In this document: in pieces, positions 1 to 10,532 of the stretch
Position numbering within the stretch: position 1 is the first letter of the stretch
Layout: every line of letters begins with the position of its first letter
DNA from: Edaphochlamys debaryana
Lineage: Eukaryota > Chlorophyta > Chlorophyceae > Chlamydomonadales
Length of the DNA stretch: 64,000 bases
NCBI GenBank assembly: GCA_016858145.1
Contig: JAEHOE010000095.1
Location: forward strand, 62,001 to 126,000
Reading direction: 5' to 3'
Made by a program: the position numbers and the translations under genes
The notes under the pieces: generated by a model
What the model saw: only the letters and a program-made list of their open reading frames with translations
What the model was told of the DNA's origin: nothing
Database searches by the model: none

Positions 1-1342
1 ATCACGCCCATCCCGTCGCTCAGCTCCAGCCTGTTCGGGGAGCTGGCGGCGCTGGGCGAGTGCTGCAGGGACAAGGGCTTCGGCAGCTACGGGGACCTGC
101 GCAGCCTCCTGCAAGACATGGCGTCTGCGCTGGCGCTCACGCCGGACGGGCTGCGGGAGGCGGACTGGTTCGCCCAGGTGAGAAGGGTGCCAGGCAAGGA
201 TTTGGGGGCGTGCGTGTGGGGTGGGCGAGTTGGCGTACTGCGAGTTTGGCGAGTCCGAAAGGACCTCCTCGAGATAGCTGGGTCCAAACTTGTCGGAACT
301 ACCTCGCTCTTAGCTTCACTATGTCGAGTTGGCGCCGGGCTTGGCGCCGGGTTGGCTCTTGACCACACACGGTAGAGATCAGTGGGCCATAGCTTGTGGC
401 ATCGCGGGCTAGGCGTAAATCGCAAGTATATGCGATGCTCCATGACACCTCCATGACACCTAATTCGCGCCACGACGCACCACTCCCTGACACGCCGACA
501 CGGGGTACCTTGTGAGGTGTTGGGACGGCGCGTGCAGTGATCACAGTATTACCGCAGCACTCACGGGTCAACGGTAGCGCTCCTTGCGGTGCCGAACGGC
601 GTGGCTGTGGGGGCGCACATGAACACTTGCTCCGGGCTGTCTGACGTGAAGAGGGGACCGTTCGAGGGGGCACAAATACCACCCAACCAAGCGCCAGCAG
701 GTCAGTCAAACATAACGGACGGGTCAGAGGGCGGGGCAGCAGCGCAGCACCTGTCGGAGAACAGGCACGACGCACGCTTGTCCTAGCAGCCTGAGCCGCA
801 GTCATCGTGGGGACTGCAGCCATTCAAAAGGGCTGGGCCACTACATGTACCGCTGGCCTGTGCACCCCTGCTTCCTAGGCAACTTCGTTGATCACGGCGC
901 TCCGTGCTCCATCCACCTCCAGGTCCGGGACCACCGCTGCAACAGCCGCGGCAGCAAGGCCGACTTCGAGCGGGACTACGGGGCTCAGCCCGACGTCCAG
1001 GTCGGGCTTCGCTGGTACCACGTGCTGCTCCACAACGTCCTCAGCCACGCGCCATTCCCGGAGCAGGCGGAGTTCCTTGAGGCCTACCCGCCACAGCTGG
1101 CCGCGTTCCACAGCAGTGGTCGCATCAGCCAGGCGCTGACTAGGACGTACGGCAGCGCGGTGCTGACTAAGACGTACGATAACCTCAAGCCCAGGCGCAG
1201 GCCGGCCCGGGTTGCGCCGGCGGCCGCAGCAGCGACGCCCAGGGCCCAGGTGCAGCCCCGCGCGGGGCCCGCGCGCCCCATGGCGCTACACTGGGGCAAG
1301 CGGCTGGGGCGTGCCGCCGTCAACCTGTTGCGCCATGTGTGA
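1..1342 (+). CDS. 3' end of an unrecognised gene (partial)
   Basis: Two exons can be read: 1-177 (already open at the left edge) and 923-1342, joined in phase 0 across a GT-AG intron (donor GTGAGA, acceptor CCTCCAG). Together they give the last ~198 residues of a protein and a TGA stop. The visible part is a soluble, mixed helical stretch with a Trp-Tyr-His cluster (QVGLRWYHVLLHNVL) and a basic, Ala/Pro/Arg-rich tail. I do not recognise the family and see no signal peptide or membrane segment. The 745-bp intron holds a ~45-bp segment (about 388-433) that recurs near 30350, so it probably carries a mobile-element remnant. The exon calls are good; the function is unknown. Confidence 0.55.
388..433. 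repeat. Dispersed repeat fragment inside an intron
   Basis: About 45 bases here (starting CTTGTGGCATCGCGGGCT) match, with a few substitutions, the stretch at 30349-30393 (CTTGTGGCGTCGCGGGCT). The second copy lies inside the 863-bp insertion at 29547-30409, so this may be a remnant of the same element family. Confidence 0.5.
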
Positions 1343-3857
1343 GGGATGTGAGCGTTCCTCGCCACCTGCTGTCAGGCCGTCTGATTGTGGGCCGGGCGGG
1401 GCTGGGGGCCGATGGCGACGCGGCGGTGAGGGCTGCCATTGTGGGTCTGTAGCGGCGGCATGAAGTACATGAAGGCCCACCGCTAGACGTTCGGGCGGCT
1501 TGCCCTTTGCGCGTTCCCTTGCCTTCTTTGCGCACTATATGAACTCCAGAACTGTAGTAGGGCAGGCGTGAGGGGTGCTCATGTTGGCGAGTTGGCATGT
1601 GTACTGACGGACGGTTAGGCATGTGTGGCTTGCTGCCTGCGGTGGTCGGTGAGCGTTTAGCTCTCGTGGTGACTGGGAGAGGCAACCATACGAACCCAAA
1701 GAGTGGTTTTCGGGGCTCAGCCCTTTTCCTGCCTTCTGGCAGCCACCCTTGTCGCGCTACTTGAGCTCCACTGAAGCCCACTGGGCATAACTGGGCTAGC
1801 TTGACGACATTGTCGGATGAAAGGGATCACGGAGGCGTAGTGAAGACCAGGGGGTGAGGTGGTCCTGGATGGCAAAGTTCGCAGGGATGGTACTGGTGCC
1901 TTGAACTTGCCTTTGGAGGCAGGAGTATGACCGGCCTTGATGTACGGTTGCCCGGGGTGTATATACGGGCGCGCGTGCATGCTGGACGTCGACTCTCGGC
2001 AGGACAGGGGAACAGGCGGGGCGAAGGAAGGTGCGGCTCAATGGATGGAAGCGCGAGTGCACGAACGGATTGGGTGCTGTGTGGGGTTTCGGGGTAGGCA
2101 GGTGTTTGTGCGCAGCGGGCCCCACGGGGTGACGGAGATGCACTATGGTGGCCGCCTGAATGCTTGAGCGTGGCAATGTGGGTCCGCGCCTTGGCGTCCA
2201 CGCCTTGCCAGAGTGGCCCCGCAGTGTGGATCGTTCCCATGAGGGGTCGTATTGGGAGTAGACTTGGCTGGGAAGGGCACGTGCCCCGGCCCGGGGGCCC
2301 ACGCACTCACGACCTGCAATGTCGACGCAATGTTCGACCATGATACTCCAAGCTCGAGGGAGTGCTCAGGCTGCACGCTTTCCCCAAGGGCTGCACGCTT
2401 TCCCCAAGGGCTGCACGCTTTCCCCAAGGGCTGCACGCGTCCCCAGGTTGCCCTGCCCTGCTCCAGCAGCCGCCTCGACACCTCCCAGCCATCAAGTCCC
2501 CCCCTCGGCCTGTGAAAGAGACCCTGGCAACAGAATCGCAGCCATGGACTTACAACACCTTCGGTGCCAGGCACCCCTCTCGCAATGTTCGACGCGAGGT
2601 CAGGCGGCTTTCATTAGAGTAAAGCCGTGCTTAATTGCTCGCTTGTGATTGCGGCTCTGCGGCGCACCAAGATGCGCGACATTCGTCGTTGCCTGCTGCT
2701 CACCTTGCAGCCCGTTGCGTGTGCCAACTGGCACTATGCCTCGGTGTCTACCTCGTGGGCTTAAACCAGGGCGCTCGCTTTGGTGCTTCACACAAAACAG
2801 GCTTCGCGCCAACGCAACTCGACACACACGCAACGCCTCGATGACAACTTTTCATCATAGCTGGAGTACTTATCTACGACCTAGAAGCTGCGCAGTGGCG
2901 CTCGCGCTCACTAAGCGGCCCCGATCGGCGCTCTCGCGCGCGCAACCGGGGCACCGCGGGGCTGCAGCAAGCATCAGCCTGGAGGGGCCGTTATCGCGTG
3001 GCGGACTGCCCCGTGCCCCGCGCCCCCCGGCTTTGGGCCTTGCGCCTTGCGCTTTCTTGATATGGTACATCGCGGCAGCAAGGCCTCGTGAGCGTTCTGG
3101 TCCAGGTGGCTCCGTCTCAAGAGGTAGGGGCAGCGTGGGAGCCGGAGTTGAGCTGCGGGGTGTCACACTGCCGCCAGCAGGGGCCGAAGCGGGGCCCCTA
3201 GGGCCTCGGCCCCGTGAGGAGGCGCATTTCTTTGCTGGCCCCCAGCAGCCCCCAGAGTCCCGGCTTGAGGGCTCAGGTGTGTGCCCATGTGCGCCCCGCC
3301 GCAGGGGCCGCTGTGCGTTGCCTGGATGCGGCTTGGGCGCGGGCGCGGGCTCCCCACGGGCCTGGCAGAGCTGAGGCAGCTTGAGCCACCTGGCCCTGAC
3401 GCGACCCACCTGCGGGGGGGAGGGTGCTGAGCGCGGCAGCGCGCTTCTGCTCCCGCTACGGGCGGACAAGCCGCTGGTGCACATGCACTGGCCACTGGGG
3501 GGGGGGGAAGTGGGGGCCCCCACCCAGGGGGCTTGCGAGCTGCTGCCGGAGACGGCGGGGAGGTCCAGCCGAGCCTAGCCGAGCCAGGGCCGTGGTGCTC
3601 GGCAGCTTGCGCAGGGGTTCTGAGGGGCTCATGTGTGGCCAGCTGTGGATAGCACTTGCAGCTGAGAGAGCTGGCGTCGCTGCCGGGCTGTGCGCTCCTT
3701 CGCCGTGTGGGCTTGTCCGGAGGCAGCCGCCTGGGGGCCGCTCATGCCCGTTCTCTTCGCCGTGGAGTGGGGTTGCTGCCCCAAACCGGCCATGTGCTGC
3801 TGTGCACGGCGTCTGTAGACGCCTCTCTGCGCCTCCGGACTGCCGCCCGTGTCGCAG
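1343..3857. other. Gene-free stretch with one short tandem repeat
   Basis: No exon chain with consistent splice phases or family similarity was found here. It contains a 20-bp tandem repeat at about 2363-2440, a G-run near 3499-3508, and GC-rich open frames on both strands that look like shadows. The 5' exons of the ubiquitin-like gene that follows may lie near 3400-3850 but could not be fixed. Confidence 0.5.
2363..2440. repeat. 20-bp tandem repeat, about 3.5 copies
   Basis: The unit GGGCTGCACGCTTTCCCCAA is repeated head to tail; the first copy starts within CAGGCTGCACG and the last breaks into CACGCGTCCCC. Copies are identical, which suggests a young array. There are no spacers, so it is a minisatellite and not a CRISPR. 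Confidence 0.9.
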
Positions 3858-5069
3858 CGCCTCACGCCGGCCGACCTCGCACCGCCCCTCAGCCGCGAGC
3901 AGCTCACGGTGGTTGTCCAAGCCGCAGGCATCCCCGAGGAGGCGCTCCGCGTGTTCGTGCCCGGATCGGACGGCGCGACGCACGAGGTGCCGTGTGCATT
4001 GCTGCAGTCGGGCCAGGGCCTGGAGCTCAGCTACGGCTGCCTGGTCAACGCACACCACTTTGATTCGCCACAGCTCGTTTACCCCAGGTGCGCGCCGTCG
4101 CTCGGTCATGCCGCATGCCATGCCCATGCCACTGATACCGACTGGCAGTACGTTTGTGGCAACATTCAACAACGCCAGTCGTCCTCCCTTGTGCGTCTCT
4201 GCCTCTGCCCTCGCTACAGCGTCTCAGATTTCATTGCTGCGGCCCTGGAGTTCCATTTCTAAAAGGAATAAAGTTCCGGCCCGAAGGGCTGCCTCTAATC
4301 CGACCGAGGGGTCTGGGGGGTGTCCCCCCAGCCGGGGGTTTGGGGGTGGGAGCCCCCGAAAAACATATCTGGTTGTCTGGTGTTCAACATGCGTCTCTCT
4401 GCAAGCACTTGTGGGCACGTGTAGACTGCCAGGCTCAACCTGTCCTTTGCGATTGGCTGAAACCCCGTGTGAGCCCCGGCTGGCCCCGGCCCCCCGGGCC
4501 GGAGGCCGGCCGGAATACAGCAAGGTCCCTCCGGGGCCGCTCTATTCCTTTTTTCGGAATGTATTGCCCCAAATCTGGAACACTACCTCGCTACCGCAGC
4601 TGGCAGCAGGCGGCCGACGGCGAGGCGGCGTTCGCTCAGCTCATTCTGTTGGACCGCTGCCTGCCGCCCCCCCACCTGCCCGTGGAGCTGCAGGGGCCCT
4701 GGGGCGCGGCGCCCCTGGGGTGGGCGGAGGTGCGGCCCGAATTGGGCATGGACGACCTGGAGGTGAGCCCCGGCCATCCTCTGTCCCTCCAAGCGTGCAT
4801 GGTCATCCTGTGCTTTGCTGTAACTGGATTCCCGTCATCAAGGGCTGCAGGCCTGCAGAGCGGGCTGCGTCGCCAAGACCCTCCCATGTCCTCTGCTGCC
4901 CGTGTCGCAGGTGAAGGCTGCCTGGGCGGATGCGGCAGCCCCCGCCGGCTCCGGCTTCGGAGGCGCCCCGGTGCCCCTTCAGCGGCTCATCTTTGGCGGC
5001 CGCACGCTGGGGGAGGGGGAGCTGTTGGTGCAGTGCGGGGTGCTGGGGATGCGGAAGCCACTGCCGTGA
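3858..5069 (+). CDS. Ubiquitin-like module gene (5' end unresolved)
   Basis: Three phase-0 exons can be chained: 3858-4043, 4610-4762 and 4911-5069, ending in TGA. The second encodes LLDRCLPPPHLPVELQGPWG, clearly related to [20 protein letters not shown] in the downstream gene (exon 7717-7854). The first matches the exon at 7215-7370 (AAGIPEEALRVF against [12 protein letters not shown]). The last has a ubiquitin-like core with RLIFGGRTL, the strand around ubiquitin positions 42-50. So this is a shortened tandem relative of the modules in front of the ubiquitin domain of the next gene. It could be a separate gene or the 5' part of the same transcription unit: a possible donor at 5040 (GGG|GTGCTG) would bypass the stop. 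No start codon could be assigned. The 566-bp intron between exons 1 and 2 holds a palindrome-rich element. Confidence 0.6.
4257..4562. mobile_element. Palindrome-rich MITE-like or organelle-like element in an intron
   Basis: The segment starts near TAAAAGGAATAAAG and ends near CTCTATTCCTTTTTTCGG, whose reverse complement resembles the start (AAAAGGAATA-AG with a following CGGCCC), so the ends form an imperfect inverted repeat. Inside are strong hairpins: CTGGGGGG-TGT-CCCCCCAG at 4313-4331 (perfect 8-bp stem) and GGGGGTGGGAGCCCCC just after. Short GC palindromes of this look are abundant in volvocine organelle DNA. Here it sits wholly within an intron. A MITE, or an organelle-derived insert, would both fit. 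Confidence 0.45.
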
Positions 5070-5075
5070 CGCCGG

Positions 5076-8000
5076 GTGGAAGGGACGGGATGGACAGGTT
5101 CGGGCGGCACGAACACCAGACAAATTGTGCTTGCATTCCGTTGGCCGACGCAAATGCTAGCCATCTTGTGCCGCAGCAGTGCTGTGTATCCGGACGTACG
5201 ACCTACACATACTGCTCTCCGGCGCAACATTGGCCATCGTCTGGGCCACCATTGGCGTTACCATACCTTGAGCCGGCTCTGTAAAGTATCTGTGGGACCA
5301 TGCGGGCACACCCTCTGTCGCGACTGCATCAGCAAGCCGCAGCGGAGGGCCTGCCCCTTCTGTAGCAGTCGGCTTCCCACGAACCGGGCTGCGCTGCCAC
5401 TGAACCACGCGCTGCTGGACGTCCTTCCGGCGCTCGAGCAGCAGGTCGCCGGCCGGAAGCGCCCGAGGCCGAATGGAGATGAGGATGAAGCTGATGAGTG
5501 CAGGGTCGCGAGGGCGGAGCGCGAGGCAGAAGTAAGCTCGTCGCCGAAACGCCATGCTGCGTCGTGCGGTGCCATTTCGCGTGCGACTTGACGCTCCTGA
5601 CCCTGCACAACAGCACGAGCTGCTTCATTACAGCAAGGCAGGAGGGCGACCTGGAGACCGTCCGGCGCCTGCTGGCCAACCCCGGCGTGGACTCGGCGCG
5701 GGACGACGGCACCACCCCGCTCATACTTGCAGCCGAGCGGGGCCACACCCGGGTGGTGCGGCTTCTGCTGGAGGCAGGGGCGGACATGAACGCAGCGACG
5801 GAGGTGGGGCAGGAAGATCTGGACTGGGGGATGCTCGCGTGGCCCCCGAGCTAAGGCTACCGGTGTTCAGGGCGGCGACACGGCCCTCTCCCTGGCGGCC
5901 GCTGAGGGCCACACGGAGGTGGTCCGGCTCCTGGCGGAGGCGGGGGCGGACGTGAACGCAGCGGACGAGGTGCGAGGAGTCCCTGTCCTTCGATTCATGC
6001 ACGGGCTCAACCATCAACGGCCTGCCTAGACCAGTATTGTGTCCTCTCTCAGGAGGGCTCAGCACCGCTGGCCGTTGCCGCCCACCGCGGCCACACGGAG
6101 GTGGTCCGGGCCCTGCTCAGGGCCGGGGCGGAGCAGGGCGCAAAGGATGCGGTGAGCAGGGCAAACCTCTCGGGGCTCGGGGGCAGGTGGTCAAGGGGCT
6201 GCATGCAGCTGTCAAGGTGAGCGGACCGCGTGAGACCCGCTCTCATCAACCCACGCAGGAAGGCAACACGGCCCTGCACCTCGCGGCGTCGGCGGGTCGT
6301 GAGGAGGCGGTGGCCGCCCTGCTGCAGGCGTCATCGGCTCACTTTGATACGCCCAACGAGGTAAGGTCGCAGCTCGTGGCCTTGCGGCTTTATGCTCCGG
6401 CCTGAAACCTTACACCCCCATCCCGTGCCCTGGTTGAGTGCGTGCGTTTACTCCCTCCCACCTCCCTGCAGGCTGGGTACACGGCCCTACAACTTGCATG
6501 CAAGGAAGGACACGTGTACGTGGTCCGGAGGTTGCTCCAAGACGCGAGCAGGTCCAGCTTCCTAAAGCAGACACGGGTAAGAACCCGAACGAGGGCAGAC
6601 GTCTTCCATTTGTGATTTGCCGCCTACGCGAAACCCCGATCCCCACGTGCCCGTGCCACTCAGTATGGCGGCCACAAGCCGATGGACCTCGCTACGGCAG
6701 GGGGGCACCTGCAGGTCGCACACCTCGTGCGCAAAGCGGTGGGTCTGTTCGACAGTGTACCGGCATGCGCGCAAAACCCGCATCCTTGCCCCACTTTCAC
6801 CAGCAAACGGTGCACTGCAATTGATCGTCGACCGTGGATGCTTTAACCTCTCTCTGGCCGTGTTTCCGCGTTTGGCACAGGAGGAGCACCACCTCCCCCG
6901 GTTTCGCGTGCGTGTCTACGTTCTGGAGGGCGCCGACAGCTGCAGCCTCCAGAAGGACCCCATTGCGGAGTTCACGCCCAGCGAGGACGTGGACGAGAGG
7001 CGGAGTGGCAAGACTCACCTGCGCCTGAGCCAGCTGCGGGTGCGTGCGTGCGAGCGCGTGCGCTTGAGGGCGCATCAGAGATCGCGTGTGCTTGCGTTGA
7101 GCTAGGCTGTTGGCAGCAGGTGCTCGACCGTCGTTGTTGTCGTACAGAAATGTCGTACAGCGTACAGGTGCCATGTACTCATGTGCTTGGGTGCGTCCCA
7201 CCCGCCTCCCGCAGCCCGCCCTCGAGGCCACCGGTATCCCGGATGACGATGCTCGCGTGCTTCGACTGTGGGGCCACAGCTGCGGAGAGTCAGCAGGCTG
7301 CAGCAGCACGGAGCTCTCAGCAGAGGAGCTGCGGGGCGAGGGCCTGGAGATCGCCTTCCCTGCCTACGAGGTAGGGCCCAGTGTGTGTTCCCATCCCTCG
7401 GGGTAGGGCAGGGCAGCCGCGGTGCGCGTAAAGGGCTGCTCGTGTGAGCCGGGGATTTGTGGGCACGGTGACTAGCCGGCCGGGTTCTAAGCCCCAAGCC
7501 CGACTCGATGTGCCGCCTATCACAAACCCGTTGGTGCCACCGCTGTAGCCGCGTGGGGAGCCGTTGTGTGAAGCCGGTATCAGTGAGTTATGACCCGCTG
7601 GCGGCGCAGAAGGGCACAACAGAGCAGGGCAGTGTATGCAAGTGAGTGTGTGCCGAAACTGCCATCACGTACCTTCAAATCCCGTATCGCTGCCGTACAC
7701 GCCATGCCGTACTCAGGAGCCTGGTGACGTCCAGTACGCCAGCCTGGTCCTGCTCGACAGCCGCCAGCCGCCGCCTCGCATCCCCCTGGAGCTGCGGGGG
7801 CCGTGGGGCGTGCTGACGGAGACGCTGCAAGTCGACGTGACAAGCGAGCTGGGGGTGAGCAATAGGGGCTGAAAATTCCGGGCGTGGGCGCCGGCGCGTG
7901 CTTTGGTGGTGCCGGTAGGCTGTGTCACAATGTGCGTCCGCAGGGGCGAGTCGCACAGGCGATAGGCAGGAGCGGGCGAGGGCAGTTGCGGGACTCGCCC

Positions 8001-9660
8001 GCCCACCCGCATGAGGGCCTGACGGTCGCCTCTCCCACCCACTCCTACCCTCACTGCCGCTCCCCAACGGCCGCTCCCCAACGGCAGATGTGTGCACGCG
8101 GCGCTTAGACCTGCAACCAGGAGCACCCTTTCCGTGCGCCCGTGTTGTTCCCCAACAGGAGTCGGTGCGGGCCCTGCTGCCCGCCCAGTGCCGCGACCAC
8201 TGCCTCCGGCTTCGGCTTCGCTCTGATGGCACCCGCCTGCGCACGTCACAGCCCCTGCTGGACGAACCCCTGGGCGCCGACCGGGGCGTGGTGGTGGAGG
8301 TCCTGGGCCCGGCGGAGAGCACTATCTACGTCAAGACGCTGATGGGGAAAACCGTCACGCTGCCCGTCCACCTGGACATGACGGTGGAGGAACTCAAAGA
8401 GGAGGTAGGCACGGGGGGTTGCGTCATGTAACGTGTTGACTTGGACCGGGCTGAGTTTCGCATTTGAGCGTCTCGTGTTTTGCTCGGCCCCCGCCGATTG
8501 CCGTACGTGTTCTGCAGTTCGAGGCACGCGAGGGGGCCCCCCCGCACCAACAGCGTCTGATCCTTGCGGGAAAGCAGCTGGAGGACGGACGCACGCTGGC
8601 AAGCTACAGCATTCAGGACCAATCCACACTCCACCTGGTCTTGAGGCTTTGCGGCGGCAAGCCCGTGATCTGCATCTGGGCCGCAGATCCCATGGATCTT
8701 GTCGTACGGCTGCAGCTGTCGGACCGCTGGGCCTTCAGCAGCCTCGTGCCGCGGCCGGACGTGGGCGACGGCAAGGGGGCCTGGGGCACGGGCGGGCGCG
8801 TGGCGGAGTGGCGCGTGGCGGCCCGGCCCGACGGGTCCCTGGCGCACCCGGGCAGCGGCGGCCGGGAGTACAGCTACCTATTCTGGGAGGCGATGACGGA
8901 GGGAGCGGTGGGGGTGGAGGCGGCGGCAGGTGGCAGGGCGGCTGTGAGCGGCAGGCCCGCCCTCCCCGGCCTGGGTCCCACGCCTCCCGACCTGCCCCTG
9001 CCCGACTTCACGCCCTCCCGCTCCTTCTGCGTGTCCGGGGCCGAGGCAGAGGCGTGGCTGTACGCCGCTCTGCAGGCGTTCGGAGTGCCCACGCGAGAGC
9101 GGACGGACTTCCTCACCTACTGGTGGGAAAGGGGGAGCAAGGGGCCACGTACTGGTGTGCCTTTCTGCGTGTAACGGGGTATGATGATCTCATCTCCCTA
9201 CCTTGACCCTACCTTGGGCCTCTACCTTGGGCCTCTACCGTCCATGATTTGTCAAAATCAAAACAGCTCCAGTAAACTACAAAATACAAGGCACTAAGCC
9301 AAAATAACAATAAGACATACTCCCCCTGCCTCCCCTCCCGTACCCAGGCTGCCCCACATGACTGGTGCCCCCTGGCTGCTCCTCTCCTTCGCCGCCCCCT
9401 CCGACTGCCAGGCTGCGGCGGCCCTGTCCGTCAGCCCCGCCCCGGACGCCCTGGTCCGTGTGTTCCTGATGTGGGAGCGACTGGCCGCGCCGGTGGCGGC
9501 GTGCGGGTCTCTGGCGGCGGAGGCGGCTCGCGTGGGCGTGCTGCGGCGGGAGGGGGCTCGGCTGGCCGTGCTGGAGTGGGGCGGGATGGAGGTGGTGAGG
9601 CCGAGGGCGGAGGGTGCGGGGCATGGGGGCGCACGGGCGCTGAGGGGGCGCGGGGGGTGA
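5076..9660 (+). CDS. RING - ankyrin - ubiquitin fusion protein
   Basis: A chain of exons, almost all phase 0. RING exon to 5531, with CGHTLC, RDC and CPFC zinc ligands (first Cys pair not found, so the start is uncertain). Ankyrin exons 5642-5803, 5871-5969, 6053-6151, 6259-6360, 6472-6576 and 6664-6738. Linker and ubiquitin-like exons 6881-7039, 7215-7370, 7717-7854 and 8159-8404. Then 8518-9122 and 9348-9660. A ubiquitin fold spans the 8159 and 8518 exons: [13 protein letters not shown], then [17 protein letters not shown] and [12 protein letters not shown]. Lys6, 11, 27 and 48 and the final Gly-Gly are kept; Lys29, 33 and 63 are changed. The tail has SYLFWEA-like and ERTDFLTYW motifs, as in ubiquitin-headed proteins I recall from fungi; the phase-2 join at 9122/9348 restores YWLP, which supports the model. 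Likely a RING E3-type protein. The 3' end past 9594 is less sure. Confidence 0.7.
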
Positions 9661-10532
9661 GGCGCCTGAGTGTGGGAGGAAGTTTGGGGCAGCCAGGGAG
9701 AGGGGCTCAGCAACGCTGCTGACCACGGAGGCGGGGGAGATGCGGGACGCGCCCGAGGTGGACGGCAACGTGGCAGTAGTCAGGGTGGTGTGGCGGCCTG
9801 TGGCGCCCTGTGAGCCACAATGACCCCAGGCATGACCCCTGGGCCCCGGAAGTGAGTGATGTGTGGACCCAGGTGCCGAGACGGCTGGAGCAGAGGAGCG
9901 GCGTGCATGGTCGGCTGGACCGGGATGTGCCGCACGGCTGACGGCATACGGAGCAGAAGGGACGAAGGAGTTGTAAGCGTTGGAACGCTACATCAGGTGT
10001 CCATACACGTTCGTTCTTCTTGTCAGGCTCGCCTAGCGTAGCATGACTGCACTCCAGTCGAGCTCATCCGCCAACCCCCCCACAGAAAGCCTCACTTGGT
10101 GCCAGCAGCCACAAGCGCGGCGCACGGGGTCGCCCCCGCCCACTCATCCTCACTTTGCCTTCGAGTCCGGTCAACATCCACCCGCCTAGCGCCTGCTCCC
10201 TTCCGCCTCGTGAGGCGCGTCCTGCAGCTCGTCCAGCGCCGGCAGCTGCCAGCCCACACCGCCTCGCCTGTCTCGTGAGCTCTAGACCCTTGAGATCAGC
10301 TCCTGCGCTTGAAGCTAGCCCCCGGCAAGCCAAAGCGAAACAGAGCTACGGTACTTTCGATAGGCTGGGGCTCGTGCCTAGAGCACGCACCAGCGACGGC
10401 GGCTGCCGCTGCAGCAGGTCCGGCCTTCTCACGTGCGGCTTCGCGCCAGTCCCCTTGCGCCTACAACTCTCCAGTGCGCCACATTAATTTTACTGCAGAA
10501 GTCCTCGTCTTGGCCTAGAGCTCCAGCGTCCC
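9661..10532. other. Intergenic stretch, nothing recognised
   Basis: It follows the stop of the ubiquitin fusion gene. A short open frame at about 9711-9813 could be an alternative last exon of that gene, but no splice join gave a consistent phase. Otherwise no coding similarity, RNA gene or repeat was seen. Confidence 0.4.

Noticed and set aside
2649..4914. Long + strand frames of 241 and 496 codons
   Set aside because: Composition is Arg/Pro/Ser-rich, with no domain; they run out of frame over the ubiquitin-like exons, as expected for shadows in GC-rich DNA.
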